A stretch of 21,307 bases of DNA from Candidatus Fermentibacterota bacterium. GTDB lineage: Bacteria; JAFGKV01. The stretch is from NCBI GenBank assembly GCA_016928395.1, contig JAFGKV010000115.1, positions 1 to 21,307 of the forward strand, read 5' to 3'. The stretch's first letter is position 1. Each line of letters starts with the position of its first letter. The position numbers and the translations under genes were made by a program. This document shows, piece by piece, positions 7,726-15,446 of the stretch. The notes beneath the pieces were generated by a model, which had not been told where the DNA came from, made no database searches, and saw only the letters and a list, made by a program, of their open reading frames with translations.

Positions 7726-9138
7726 TCAACTCTCCTTCAATGTCGGCTCAAGAGCAAAGGCCAAGGCCCGCGCGGCGGCGAGGAAGGGTTCTATGGGCGC
7801 ACGCACGACTCCCGCGCCCACCTGGCCGATGCCGGGCTCCCGGTGGGCGACACCGGTGTCGATGAAGGGCTGTAGCCCGGTGCGTGCCACCTTGACGAGG
7901 TCAATGCCCACCGGCGTGCCCCGGAAGTCAAGCCCGGGAATCCGGTAGGCGGTATGCTCGGCGGCGGTAATCTCGTACATGGCCAAGGTGTAGCCTACGG
8001 CGTCTCTTGCCGCACCGCCGACGAACTGCACGATGGCCGGGGCCGCGGCAATGGCGAAGCCGCCCAGGCCGGCGGTCTCCGTGATGGCGCTGTCGCCGAT
8101 ATCGGGGTTGGCATCGGCCTTGGAGAAGCCGGGAAAGAACAGGGCATCCGGCACGGGGGCGGGCGCGGTAAACCACGCGGAACCCGTGCCCGAGGCCTGC
8201 ACGCCGAACTCGGTGCCGTTGCGGGCCATGGCCACCACCACACTGCTGGAAGGGATCCCGCGAGCGGAATCCAGCGACACCTTGCAGGAGGCCATGGAGA
8301 GGTTCAGGAAGAAGTGATCGTTGCCGTCGATGAAGCGCAGGACCTCTGCCGCGGCATCTCGGGCCGCGGTTTCGACAATGGCGGGCGCAAGAATCCGCAG
8401 GAACAGGGAGGTGGCCGCGCGATTACGGTTGTGCACCTCGTCGCCCATGTGCAGGGCCTGGGCGATGATCGCGCGGAGGTCTATGCCTCCCAAAGCCTTC
8501 ACGGCCTCGGCGAGCACGGGAAACAGGAGATCCGCCATCCAGTCTAGCCGTTGGATGACCTCCGGGCTGTAGGCGCCGTACCGGAGAACCTTGCCCAGCC
8601 CTTCATTCATGGTGCAGAAGGCCTGGGCGCCGACCTCATCGTTTCGCACGACGAACACAGGCATGGAGGCTGAGATGATGCCGGCCATGGGGCCTACCGA
8701 GGCATGGTCATGGCATGGGGAGAACCGGATCGCGCCGGAGGCGGCCAGGTCGCGAGCCTCCTCAACCGTACCGGCCCGTCGCTCGTAGAGGAGCGCGCCC
8801 ATGACGGCGCCCTGCATGGGGCCGCACATCCGGGGCCAGGCGATGGGAGGGCCGGCGTGAAGGATGGTATCCGGGGTCATCCCCGGGATAAGGTCGAGGG
8901 CTCTTCCCAGGGTTACCAGCCGGGGTCGAGCCGATAGGATACGGGATACGGCTTCCTGGTTGGCGGCGGTGATACGCTCGGCATGGCGCGCGAAGGCGGC
9001 CATGACATTCGGCGGCAGTGCAGGGGGGCGCCAGTCCACCTGGATCGCCTCGGCGCCAGCGGCTCTGATGCCGTCACAGAACCAGGGAATGCCGACATTC
9101 ACCACTGACAGCGGCCGGTCAAACAGCTCGGTGCTCAT
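7726..9138 (-). CDS. DUF1116 protein, AllG/YlbE-like carbamoyltransferase subunit
   Basis: Protein of 470 aa of the DUF1116 family, related to E. coli YlbE (AllG), one of the three proteins reported to make up oxamate carbamoyltransferase. Family-typical segments are GPMAGIISASMPVFVV near residue 150 and MNEGLGKVLRYGA near residue 175. The N-terminus (PLSVVNVGI...F, then VDWRPPA) is also typical. No signal peptide or membrane segment. The start ATG overlaps the FdrA stop codon as ATGA, which implies translational coupling and joint production with FdrA. The expected reaction is phosphorolysis of a ureido acid to carbamoyl phosphate plus an amide or amine, but the substrate may differ from oxalurate. 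Confidence 0.9.
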   Translation of the reverse strand: MSTELFDRPLSVVNVGIPWFCDGIRAAGAEAIQVDWRPPALPPNVMAAFARHAERITAANQEAVSRILSARPRLVTLGRALDLIPGMTPDTILHAGPPIAWPRMCGPMQGAVMGALLYERRAGTVEEARDLAASGAIRFSPCHDHASVGPMAGIISASMPVFVVRNDEVGAQAFCTMNEGLGKVLRYGAYSPEVIQRLDWMADLLFPVLAEAVKALGGIDLRAIIAQALHMGDEVHNRNRAATSLFLRILAPAIVETAARDAAAEVLRFIDGNDHFFLNLSMASCKVSLDSARGIPSSSVVVAMARNGTEFGVQASGTGSAWFTAPAPVPDALFFPGFSKADANPDIGDSAITETAGLGGFAIAAAPAIVQFVGGAARDAVGYTLAMYEITAAEHTAYRIPGLDFRGTPVGIDLVKVARTGLQPFIDTGVAHREPGIGQVGAGVVRAPIEPFLAAARALAFALEPTLKES

Positions 9139-10688
9139 GCGTCCCTCCCTGCGGCGATGGTCGCGGCCAGGTACGACGCCGCGGCGTTGGATGGAGCGAC
9201 CACAGCGCCGGCCTCACGCAGTGCATCCTGTACGGAAGGCAGGCGCTGGGGATCGGCGGCGGTGCCTGTGACCGAGACGACGATGGGCAAAGTCCTCCCC
9301 CCTTCCGATGCAATGCGTTGGGCATCCTGAATGGCGGGCGCCAGCTCGCCGGCGGGGTCAGGGTGGGCTCCGTACCCCAGCACTACGTCCATGAGAATCA
9401 CGGCGACTCCTGGGTCGCGGGCCTCCTGCACCAATCGGCGGCATCGCAGCGAGTAGTCGATCATGGGATGGGGCCTACCCACGGTGAATTCGTCGGCGCC
9501 CAAGTCCACCAGGGAGTGCATGCCGCCCCGGGGAGCACTTGCACGTTCTGCAGATGCGGAACGCCGCAGATCGCCGGCGAAAGATCCCACGAGAGGCATC
9601 ATAATGGAGGCGGCTTCGCCTCGGAGGGTACCGCCGCTGAAGAGGCCCCGCACGAAGCGCTGGGATGGCGCCAGGGAGGGCCGGATGGAGGCGGCGATGG
9701 CCTTCATCTCTGATCTGCGCGCGGCCAGGATCTGCGGTATGGCGCTCACGTCGTCGCCCTTGGCCAACGTGGCCGCGGCGATACCGGCCTCCTCCAACGT
9801 GGTCGCGGAGAATGCCCACGGGCCGGGGCCGTCATGGCTGACCCCGAGGAATGCGGTCACCACGGGTTTGTCACTCCGGCGTGCCGCCCGCGAGATCAGG
9901 GGCACCACCTCGGTATCGGGCGCTTTGGCGATAAGCACGATCACCGCCGTGGCCGCGTCATCAGTCAAGAGACGCAGGGCCTCCAGGAACATGATACCTC
10001 CCACCTCACGGAGGGTGTCGCGCCCGCCGGTGCCCAGAGCCTGGGAGATCCCGGCGCCCTGATTGGACACGATGGTGCTGACCTCCTGGAGCCCCGTGCC
10101 GGAGGCTGCCACGATGCCCACGGACCCGCGCCGGACGACATTGGCGAACCCCAGAGGCGCCCCATTGATGATGGCACTACCGCAGTCTGGCCCCATGAGC
10201 AGGAGCCCGCGGTTTCTGGCCAGGTGTTTGAGTTCCACTTCGCGCTCCAGGGGCACATTGTCCGAGAAGATCATGACGTGCAGGCCAAGCCGCAGGGCGT
10301 CAAGAGCCTCATCCGCCGCGAACCGGCCCGCCACGGAGATCAACGCCAAGGAGGCCGAAGGCAATGCGGCAACGCCGCCATGGAGTGTGCGCGGCGCGTC
10401 GGGCGGGAGGCTGGGGCCGCCTCCTCGCAGTGCGTCATCCACCGCGCCCAATGCTGCCGCCGCGGCATCGCCGTTGTCGGCAATGACCGCCACCAGGAGG
10501 TCTTCATCCTTCGCGCCGGCGAACGAGGGAAGCAGCATGCCCGCGGAGTGGAGAATGGCCTTGTTGGTGGCGGTAGCCATTACCAGAGCGACATCCTGCA
10601 CACCGGGCAGCTTCCGCAGTTGCACGGCTGCGGCCATGAGGGCCACCGAATCGAAGTAGGAACCCGTGAGAACAGTACCGCTGGTCAT
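9135..10688 (-). CDS. fdrA: FdrA/AllF-like acyl-CoA synthetase-fold protein
   Basis: Protein of 517 aa, slightly shorter than E. coli FdrA (about 555 aa). FdrA has the fold of succinyl-CoA synthetase alpha subunits but is, as AllF, part of the oxamate carbamoyltransferase of anaerobic allantoin use. Clear family segments are LLLMGPDCGSAIINGAPLGF near residues 163-182, GIVAASGTGLQEVS near 190-203 and GTGGRD near 220, which form the nucleotide or phosphate-binding core. The C-terminal part carries a ligase-CoA-like domain with VILMDVVLGYGAHPDP near residue 430. It overlaps both neighbours by ATGA junctions (DUF2877 upstream, DUF1116 downstream). The trio is therefore expressed as a unit, in the order H-F-G rather than F-G-H as in E. 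coli. Confidence 0.92.
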   Translation of the reverse strand: MTSGTVLTGSYFDSVALMAAAVQLRKLPGVQDVALVMATATNKAILHSAGMLLPSFAGAKDEDLLVAVIADNGDAAAAALGAVDDALRGGGPSLPPDAPRTLHGGVAALPSASLALISVAGRFAADEALDALRLGLHVMIFSDNVPLEREVELKHLARNRGLLLMGPDCGSAIINGAPLGFANVVRRGSVGIVAASGTGLQEVSTIVSNQGAGISQALGTGGRDTLREVGGIMFLEALRLLTDDAATAVIVLIAKAPDTEVVPLISRAARRSDKPVVTAFLGVSHDGPGPWAFSATTLEEAGIAAATLAKGDDVSAIPQILAARRSEMKAIAASIRPSLAPSQRFVRGLFSGGTLRGEAASIMMPLVGSFAGDLRRSASAERASAPRGGMHSLVDLGADEFTVGRPHPMIDYSLRCRRLVQEARDPGVAVILMDVVLGYGAHPDPAGELAPAIQDAQRIASEGGRTLPIVVSVTGTAADPQRLPSVQDALREAGAVVAPSNAAASYLAATIAAGRDA

Positions 10689-11551
10689 GTGGTCAGTCCC
10701 TGATGGAGAGAGAGGAAGAGCCCCGTCATGAGATCGGCCCCCGAGGTAGAGCCCATGCCCATGAGCCGGTGACCGTGCGTCTCTAGTGCCGTCTCATCGC
10801 TGTGCGCCAGTGCCTCTACATAGTCTTTCACCGGCGCCGCGAAGCACCCCTCGGCTGCTAGGGTAAGTGAAGTACGTGAGAGAAGGGTTGTCCCGCGGGT
10901 ATGCAGAGTCACGGTGTCCAGAGAAAGGGCAAACCGTCTGTTGCCCATTGTGGCCAGCATGTGCCGTGCGGCGAGATGACCCACCAGAAAGTCGTCACCG
11001 CTGGGCGTGAGGCCGATACCGGTGCCGCAGAGCCGGCGAACTCCCTCGGCTTCCCGGCCGCCGAACAGGAGGCGAACCCCCTGGGTGACGGCGTCAACAT
11101 ATCGGCTCACGAAGCGGCTCGCTGGGGCAGTCGGCTCCACCGAGAAGAGCCACGAGAGGCTCTTTTGCGGCGCGTGACGACGGAGGAAATCCATCTGGGT
11201 AGCCATGTGTCTTTGCAGGTCGGCCCGTGTCGTCTCCACGTAAGGCCGCGATGACCAGCGGGACTCCAAGAGGGGGATACGAACGTCATCTATGGACACG
11301 GCATCCTGCGTGATCACGAGGGAGCGTGGGCATTCACACCAGAGCCCTCGGGTGACGATGTTCACCGGGCCAGGGCCCACGCGTTCGTCTACTACGGAGA
11401 CCATCCGATCCTCGGCGGCGAAGTTCGTCACGCGGGGAAATCGAGAGTGTACCCGGAAAGAGCCCGGCCTGAGGCGATCGCCGCAGGAGAGCACCTGTGG
11501 CATGCCAGCCCAGGGGGGTATGGGCGCCGGGGGGGTCTGGGCAACCTGCAT
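10685..11551 (-). CDS. DUF2877 protein, AllH/YlbF-like carbamoyltransferase subunit
   Basis: Protein of 288 aa of the DUF2877 family, related to E. coli YlbF (AllH), the third component of the oxamate carbamoyltransferase. The family motif GIGLTPSGDDFLVGHLAA is seen near residue 175-195, and a second glycine-rich TSGADLMTGL segment near the C-terminus. The start is uncertain: the ATG at 11551 has only AGG about 6 nt upstream, and a later ATG at 11503 is possible but has no better site. First gene of the catabolic operon; its stop codon overlaps the FdrA start. A promoter candidate lies 46-73 nt upstream. Confidence 0.88.
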   Translation of the reverse strand: MQVAQTPPAPIPPWAGMPQVLSCGDRLRPGSFRVHSRFPRVTNFAAEDRMVSVVDERVGPGPVNIVTRGLWCECPRSLVITQDAVSIDDVRIPLLESRWSSRPYVETTRADLQRHMATQMDFLRRHAPQKSLSWLFSVEPTAPASRFVSRYVDAVTQGVRLLFGGREAEGVRRLCGTGIGLTPSGDDFLVGHLAARHMLATMGNRRFALSLDTVTLHTRGTTLLSRTSLTLAAEGCFAAPVKDYVEALAHSDETALETHGHRLMGMGSTSGADLMTGLFLSLHQGLTT

Positions 11552-11596
11552 GAAGGACCTGCCGGGTATGGGTACGAGAACATCGACGAGAGAGGG

Positions 11597-11624
11597 ATGA
11601 TGGTCGGATGGCGCGCCATGTCAA
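11597..11624 (-). promoter_or_regulatory. Probable sigma70-type promoter of the catabolic operon
   Basis: On the minus strand a perfect -35 TTGACA (11619-11624) is followed after 16 nt by CATCAT (11597-11602), a 4-of-6 match to the -10 consensus. The spacer holds a perfect 10-bp palindrome, TGGCGCGCCA (11609-11618), well placed for a repressor or other regulator. The predicted transcription start falls about 40 nt upstream of the DUF2877 start codon. Seen by eye only. Confidence 0.45.
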
Positions 11625-11702
11625 GCCGCACGGGCCCGTACGCCGCGGGAGTGTCTCATGGCGAGAAGGGAGGTGAAGCGGTGGTGGGACGACGAACTGA
11701 AA

Positions 11703-11731
11703 CGGGGCGACGGGCAGATCCCGTCGCCCCG
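11703..11731 (-). terminator. Rho-independent-like terminator of the secreted-protein gene
   Basis: CGGGGCGACGGG and CCCGTCGCCCCG form a perfect 12-bp GC-rich stem with a 5-nt loop, 17 nt past the stop codon of the secreted thioredoxin-like gene. On the minus strand it is followed by TTTCAGTTCG, a short and interrupted T-tract. It separates that gene from the catabolic operon downstream. Confidence 0.75.
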
Positions 11732-11748
11732 ACATCTCTGACGGAAGT

Positions 11749-13065
11749 CTACCGAGTGACTACCACTTTCACCGCGGATTCGCCGCCGGAGGCGCTCAGC
11801 CGGGCGATGTAGAGCCCGGGCCCAACACGATGGTTTGCACCATCAGCCAGGTCCCACACGGCAGCATGGAAGCCTGCTTCCGCGGTAGTGCGCAGCGTCC
11901 GCACATGGCGGCCGCTGACATCGTAGATCGCCAACGAGGCTGGGGCATCCTCAGGCAAGGAATAGCGGAACGTGACGTCGCCGGCGGCGGGGCACGGTTG
12001 GGCGGGCTCCAGGCGTAATGCGGTGGGAGCTCCCCACGCCCGTGGGACCGACACACGTACCGGTGCGTGGAACCGTTCAATGCCGGAGAGTGACACATCG
12101 GAGAGGGTGTAGAGGTACGTCGTCCCTGCATCGATGTCTCCATCGACATACTCGTAGGCCTGGGGGACGGCGGTGGTGCCGGCGCCGGGCACCATTCCAG
12201 GGGTGAGTACCTCCCTGCGACCATCAACGGTACGGTAGATGCGGAAACCAGCATTGTCCGTCTCGGATGCAGTGGTCCAGGAGAGGAGTACGCCGTCGCG
12301 GGTAGTATGGGCGGCGAATCCAACCAGTTCCACCGGAGTCACCTGGGCCAAGTTGCCGCCTTGGAGAATCTCCTTGGTAGTATCGTCCTGCAGGAAGGCA
12401 ACTATGGTACAGGCCCGGTCACGCCACCCCGCGGGGATCTGGAAGCTCTGGACATCACTCACCATCCCGCCGGAGGGGACAGTGATTCCGACCCCGGCCG
12501 CCGAGGGGAAGACATGCAGAGCAGTGAAGTACAGGTGATTAAAGCCCTGCCAGTTGTACAGGGTATCATCGCCGGTGGCCACGTAACGGAGTGTGGCAGT
12601 GATGTCGTCTCGCTCCGGCTCGCTGTAGATGTCAGCCCGAACCGTTCCCTGCCCGGTTGCACCGTCATAGGAGAGCAAGGTCAGGTCCATGAAGACGGGG
12701 CTGGGGATACCTTGGCGCTGATTGTAGAAGGGGGTGTAGTCGACCGGGATTGTGTCGCCTCCCAGTACTCTGATCAGACCGTCCAACATCACCGTCGGAT
12801 ACCCGGTGACCGTGTAGTAGTTCTTGCGGTCAACACAGCCGGGAACCTGGAACGCATCGCTGACGTGGTAGGCCACTACCGCGAGACGTTCCCCCACCTG
12901 TTGCTCCAGATTGTACAGGCCTTCCATGGCACTGGGACACCACCCGCACCATGTTCCGGTGAACTCCTCGGCAACCACGGTACGCAACGCCGCGGTGGCC
13001 GGGATTGGCAGCAGCACCACCAGCGCGAGCAGAGGCGCGAGTTTCGAAGGATAGGCTCGTGTCAC
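11749..13065 (-). CDS. Secreted Omp28-like thioredoxin-fold protein with FlgD-type C-terminal domain
   Basis: Protein of 438 aa, exported by a signal peptide (Lys8, then hydrophobic LAPLLALVVLLPIPATA, cleavage about residue 25). Domains in order: a thioredoxin-like/Omp28-type domain with WCGWC (Cys40, Cys43) and a GYPTVML cis-Pro segment; an Fn3-like segment around residues 245-345 (GVLLSWTTASETDNAGFRIYR); and a C-terminal FlgD-Ig-like domain (residues about 355-438; LAIYDVSGRHVRTL and GPGLYIARL). Such C-terminal domains mark secreted proteins of FCB-type phyla and may serve surface attachment. I start at a GTG at 13065 because GGAGGA lies 6 nt upstream; the longer frame has no such site and would bury the signal peptide. 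Probably monocistronic. Redox role is likely from CxxC, its partner unknown. Confidence 0.85.
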   Translation of the reverse strand: MTRAYPSKLAPLLALVVLLPIPATAALRTVVAEEFTGTWCGWCPSAMEGLYNLEQQVGERLAVVAYHVSDAFQVPGCVDRKNYYTVTGYPTVMLDGLIRVLGGDTIPVDYTPFYNQRQGIPSPVFMDLTLLSYDGATGQGTVRADIYSEPERDDITATLRYVATGDDTLYNWQGFNHLYFTALHVFPSAAGVGITVPSGGMVSDVQSFQIPAGWRDRACTIVAFLQDDTTKEILQGGNLAQVTPVELVGFAAHTTRDGVLLSWTTASETDNAGFRIYRTVDGRREVLTPGMVPGAGTTAVPQAYEYVDGDIDAGTTYLYTLSDVSLSGIERFHAPVRVSVPRAWGAPTALRLEPAQPCPAAGDVTFRYSLPEDAPASLAIYDVSGRHVRTLRTTAEAGFHAAVWDLADGANHRVGPGLYIARLSASGGESAVKVVVTR

Positions 13066-13114
13066 AGGTGTTCCTCCTTCCGGATCACAAGGGCCGATTG
13101 CACAACGGGGCTTC

Positions 13115-13143
13115 ACGTAACAGACCCATGCCAAAGGTGTCAA
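13115..13143 (-). promoter_or_regulatory. Weak promoter candidate for the secreted-protein gene
   Basis: A perfect TTGACA (13138-13143) lies about 75 nt upstream of the GTG start on the minus strand. The -10 region at the right distance reads TTACGTG and is a poor match, so the call rests on the -35 alone. Confidence 0.25.
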
Positions 13144-13339
13144 ACATATCTTAACCGTGGGGGTAGAAACAAATCGCTGGGGTGAGAACGGATGGTGCTT
13201 CGCAGTCGACAGGCGAACGCCACTGCCGGTGGATTACGACACTGCTGGAGCAGCCGGCAGTGGAGTGCGGGGCAAGGCGGGCACAGGAACGGGTGACAGA
13301 CTGGCCCCCGAAAAATGGATTCTCTGGGCGATGAAGTCC

Positions 13340-13795
13340 CTACTCGGATTCGATGATCCTTTCGAAGACTTCACGACCCGTGGGCTCGAAACTCATGGCC
13401 TCCGCCAAGAGGATAAGTTCCCTCTGGGTGCGTCGGAGTCGTACTTCCATGCTGCGGGCACCCTTGGATGCGGCAAACCGAAGAGCCTCAGCTTCCAACG
13501 CCTTGAGGGTAGCTCCGCCCCGGTAGGGCTTCGACACATAGAGTTCATGGATGCAGAACACCAGCCCCATGTGGACCGTGCTGGCGGTGAACCCACCCAT
13601 CAGATAGCCCACGGGGAATCGCCCTTCCCAAGCCACCAAGACATGAAGGCCGCCCTCCCGCTTCCCCATCAGCTCATGCAGCGCCTCCGCCATCCGCCGG
13701 GGATCGACCGTGCGGCCAAAGTCTTCACGCAATGCAACGACAAGGTGGAGAATGTCAGCCAGGCGCCGGCGGGAGATTCGCTGAGTCCGTATCAT
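13340..13795 (-). CDS. GNAT-family N-acetyltransferase
   Basis: Protein of 151 aa of the GNAT fold, transferring an acetyl group from acetyl-CoA to an unknown amine. The core is recognisable: strands HVLVAWEGRFPVGYLMG, then LVFCIHELYVSKPYRGGATLKALEAEA, where PYRGGA stands for the acetyl-CoA-binding R/Q-x-x-G-x-G/A loop, then a helix and a final strand. The ATG at 13795 has GGAAAGG about 5 nt upstream; the longer frame has no better start. The gene stands alone: about 275 nt separate it from the secreted-protein gene downstream and about 136 nt from the aspartic-protease stop upstream. I see no terminator or partner gene, so function stays at family level. Confidence 0.8.
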   Translation of the reverse strand: MIRTQRISRRRLADILHLVVALREDFGRTVDPRRMAEALHELMGKREGGLHVLVAWEGRFPVGYLMGGFTASTVHMGLVFCIHELYVSKPYRGGATLKALEAEALRFAASKGARSMEVRLRRTQRELILLAEAMSFEPTGREVFERIIESE

Positions 13796-13931
13796 GAGTG
13801 CCTTTCCGGTGAGCGCGCATTTCTTGGTGATCAAAGGAGCACCGAGAGGAGGTCCGACGGTGCAATGGGCCGATCCGATCGGCATGTGCCATGGCACGGA
13901 GAGGAAGACGACCCTTGAACACCATGGTTGA

Positions 13932-15446
13932 TCATTGCCGACTCCTAAGGTACAGTACGGCGTTTTGGTAGTCCAGCACCCAGTCGAACCGCTCGAGAAG
14001 CGGCAACCCGATATTCCCTGCCACCTCCGTGGCGGCCGTTACGCCACGGCCAGTCGGCGAAAACAGCGTCCTCACGCCCTCAAGCCGCACGCCGCCCAGC
14101 ACGAGGGAGTCGACCTCGCCCACGAAGACATCACCGCCTCCTCCAATGCCCGCAGCGGACTGGAGGGCGAGGCTTTCGGGCGGGGGCATTATGCCCTCCT
14201 GGATGGCAAACGGCGTGTGCATGATCAGGGGGAAGGAGTTGCCGGTGTCTATGATGAAACGCCCCTTTCTGCCTTCCACATAGGCATCCACCATGGGGAC
14301 ACTGGCCACGAACTGGAGAGGGAGCTTCACGTAGTCTTCCCCAGGATCAAGTCCCGGCGGTGCCAGCAGGAGTGAGTCGCCCCTTCCTATACGTCCCACT
14401 GAACGCTCCGAGAACAACCCATACCCAAGGATTCCGTGCACCGGTTCCGGCTCCGACTGGTTCATCAGGGATAGATCGACCACCGCAAGCCTCACCCCCT
14501 GCATGTGCACGCAGCCGACACTCAATTCCTCGGCCTGGGCGACTCCGACGGTCTCGAACCCGACGACGCCTTGGGCCGGAAGCGCCCCCTGGGAGGTCAT
14601 TCCCAACCTCGATGCGGCAGACTTGTCGATGCACGACATGCCGGCGCCCGAGTCAACATAGAAACGTAATGTCGTGGTTTCCCCCAGGTTCACCGGTGCG
14701 ATGAGGTGACCATTCATGCTGATCGGCACGACGCATGACGTCTCACGAACGATTTCGAGGCGGCCAGGCCGGCGAAATACCGCATCTGATACTGTGGCAT
14801 TTACTTTCACCTGATCGACCTTCATCTCGAGAGAGAACATGCCTGCAATGGTCTGTACCCCACGAAACGGCAACATCAGGCCTTCGGCGGGCCTGAAATC
14901 CAGGAACCGCGCCTCCACCGGCATGCCGAGTTTGGAGAGTTTCACCTTGTCCAAGAGCCCCGTGTCGCGGTTGAAGAAGAGATGGACGGGCCCACCGCCA
15001 TGCTCAACCACCACACAGACATGGGAGGAGTCAGAGAACTCGTCGCAGAGGCGCATCTTGGCACGCAGCTCATCGCTCATGGGAGCGGCCGCCCCCACTT
15101 GCGCCAGAAGGAGGAACTCCTCAAGCTCCGCCTCGGACAGTGTTCTGACCACCCCGCTATGGTCCTGGATCCAGCCCTGCTCCTCGGCGTATGCCCATGC
15201 GTAACTGAGCGGCCCGATATCGATGCGTTCCATCACCCAATCCGGTGATTTCTGCACGGAGTAGGTCGTGCCGGAAAGGCCCATCCCTTCCACGGAGCCG
15301 AACATCTGCAGCGAGTGAATGCCGTCCAAGACTCCGCGTCCTCCCAAGGCAATCTCATAGCGGCCCAGAATCTCGTCTACGGTGATGCTTCGGGCAGGGC
15401 TACACGAAAGCAGAAGAACAAGGGCGCCTACGTATCTCGAATCCAT
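13932..15446 (-). CDS. Secreted retropepsin-like aspartic protease, two active-site motifs
   Basis: Protein of 504 aa, exported. The N-terminus MDSRYVGALVLLLSC resembles a lipoprotein signal (Cys15), although Leu at -2 is not ideal. Residues about 20-240 form a beta-rich region of unknown type, perhaps LolA-like. Then come two pepsin/retropepsin-type halves, each with a D-[ST]-G site: Asp265 in FYVDSGAG and Asp400 in FIIDTGNS. The C-terminus (GNIGLPLLERFDWVLDY) is typical of bacterial retropepsin-like proteins. The frame is open further upstream but that part overlaps the permease gene. The ATG at 15446 overlaps the permease stop by 19 nt, so it is the last gene of the ABC operon. Whether it cleaves an exported substrate of the transporter is only suggested by this arrangement. 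Confidence 0.87.
   Translation of the reverse strand: MDSRYVGALVLLLSCSPARSITVDEILGRYEIALGGRGVLDGIHSLQMFGSVEGMGLSGTTYSVQKSPDWVMERIDIGPLSYAWAYAEEQGWIQDHSGVVRTLSEAELEEFLLLAQVGAAAPMSDELRAKMRLCDEFSDSSHVCVVVEHGGGPVHLFFNRDTGLLDKVKLSKLGMPVEARFLDFRPAEGLMLPFRGVQTIAGMFSLEMKVDQVKVNATVSDAVFRRPGRLEIVRETSCVVPISMNGHLIAPVNLGETTTLRFYVDSGAGMSCIDKSAASRLGMTSQGALPAQGVVGFETVGVAQAEELSVGCVHMQGVRLAVVDLSLMNQSEPEPVHGILGYGLFSERSVGRIGRGDSLLLAPPGLDPGEDYVKLPLQFVASVPMVDAYVEGRKGRFIIDTGNSFPLIMHTPFAIQEGIMPPPESLALQSAAGIGGGGDVFVGEVDSLVLGGVRLEGVRTLFSPTGRGVTAATEVAGNIGLPLLERFDWVLDYQNAVLYLRSRQ

Noticed and set aside
9135-10688. Succinyl-CoA synthetase alpha subunit
   Set aside because: The fold is shared, but the sequence segments and the flanking DUF1116 and DUF2877 genes identify FdrA, and there is no beta subunit gene next to it.
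13886-13897. Perfect palindrome GTGCCATGGCAC upstream of the GNAT gene
   Set aside because: It is about 90 nt from the start codon with no promoter around it, and a single 12-nt palindrome of this kind is not strong evidence for an operator.
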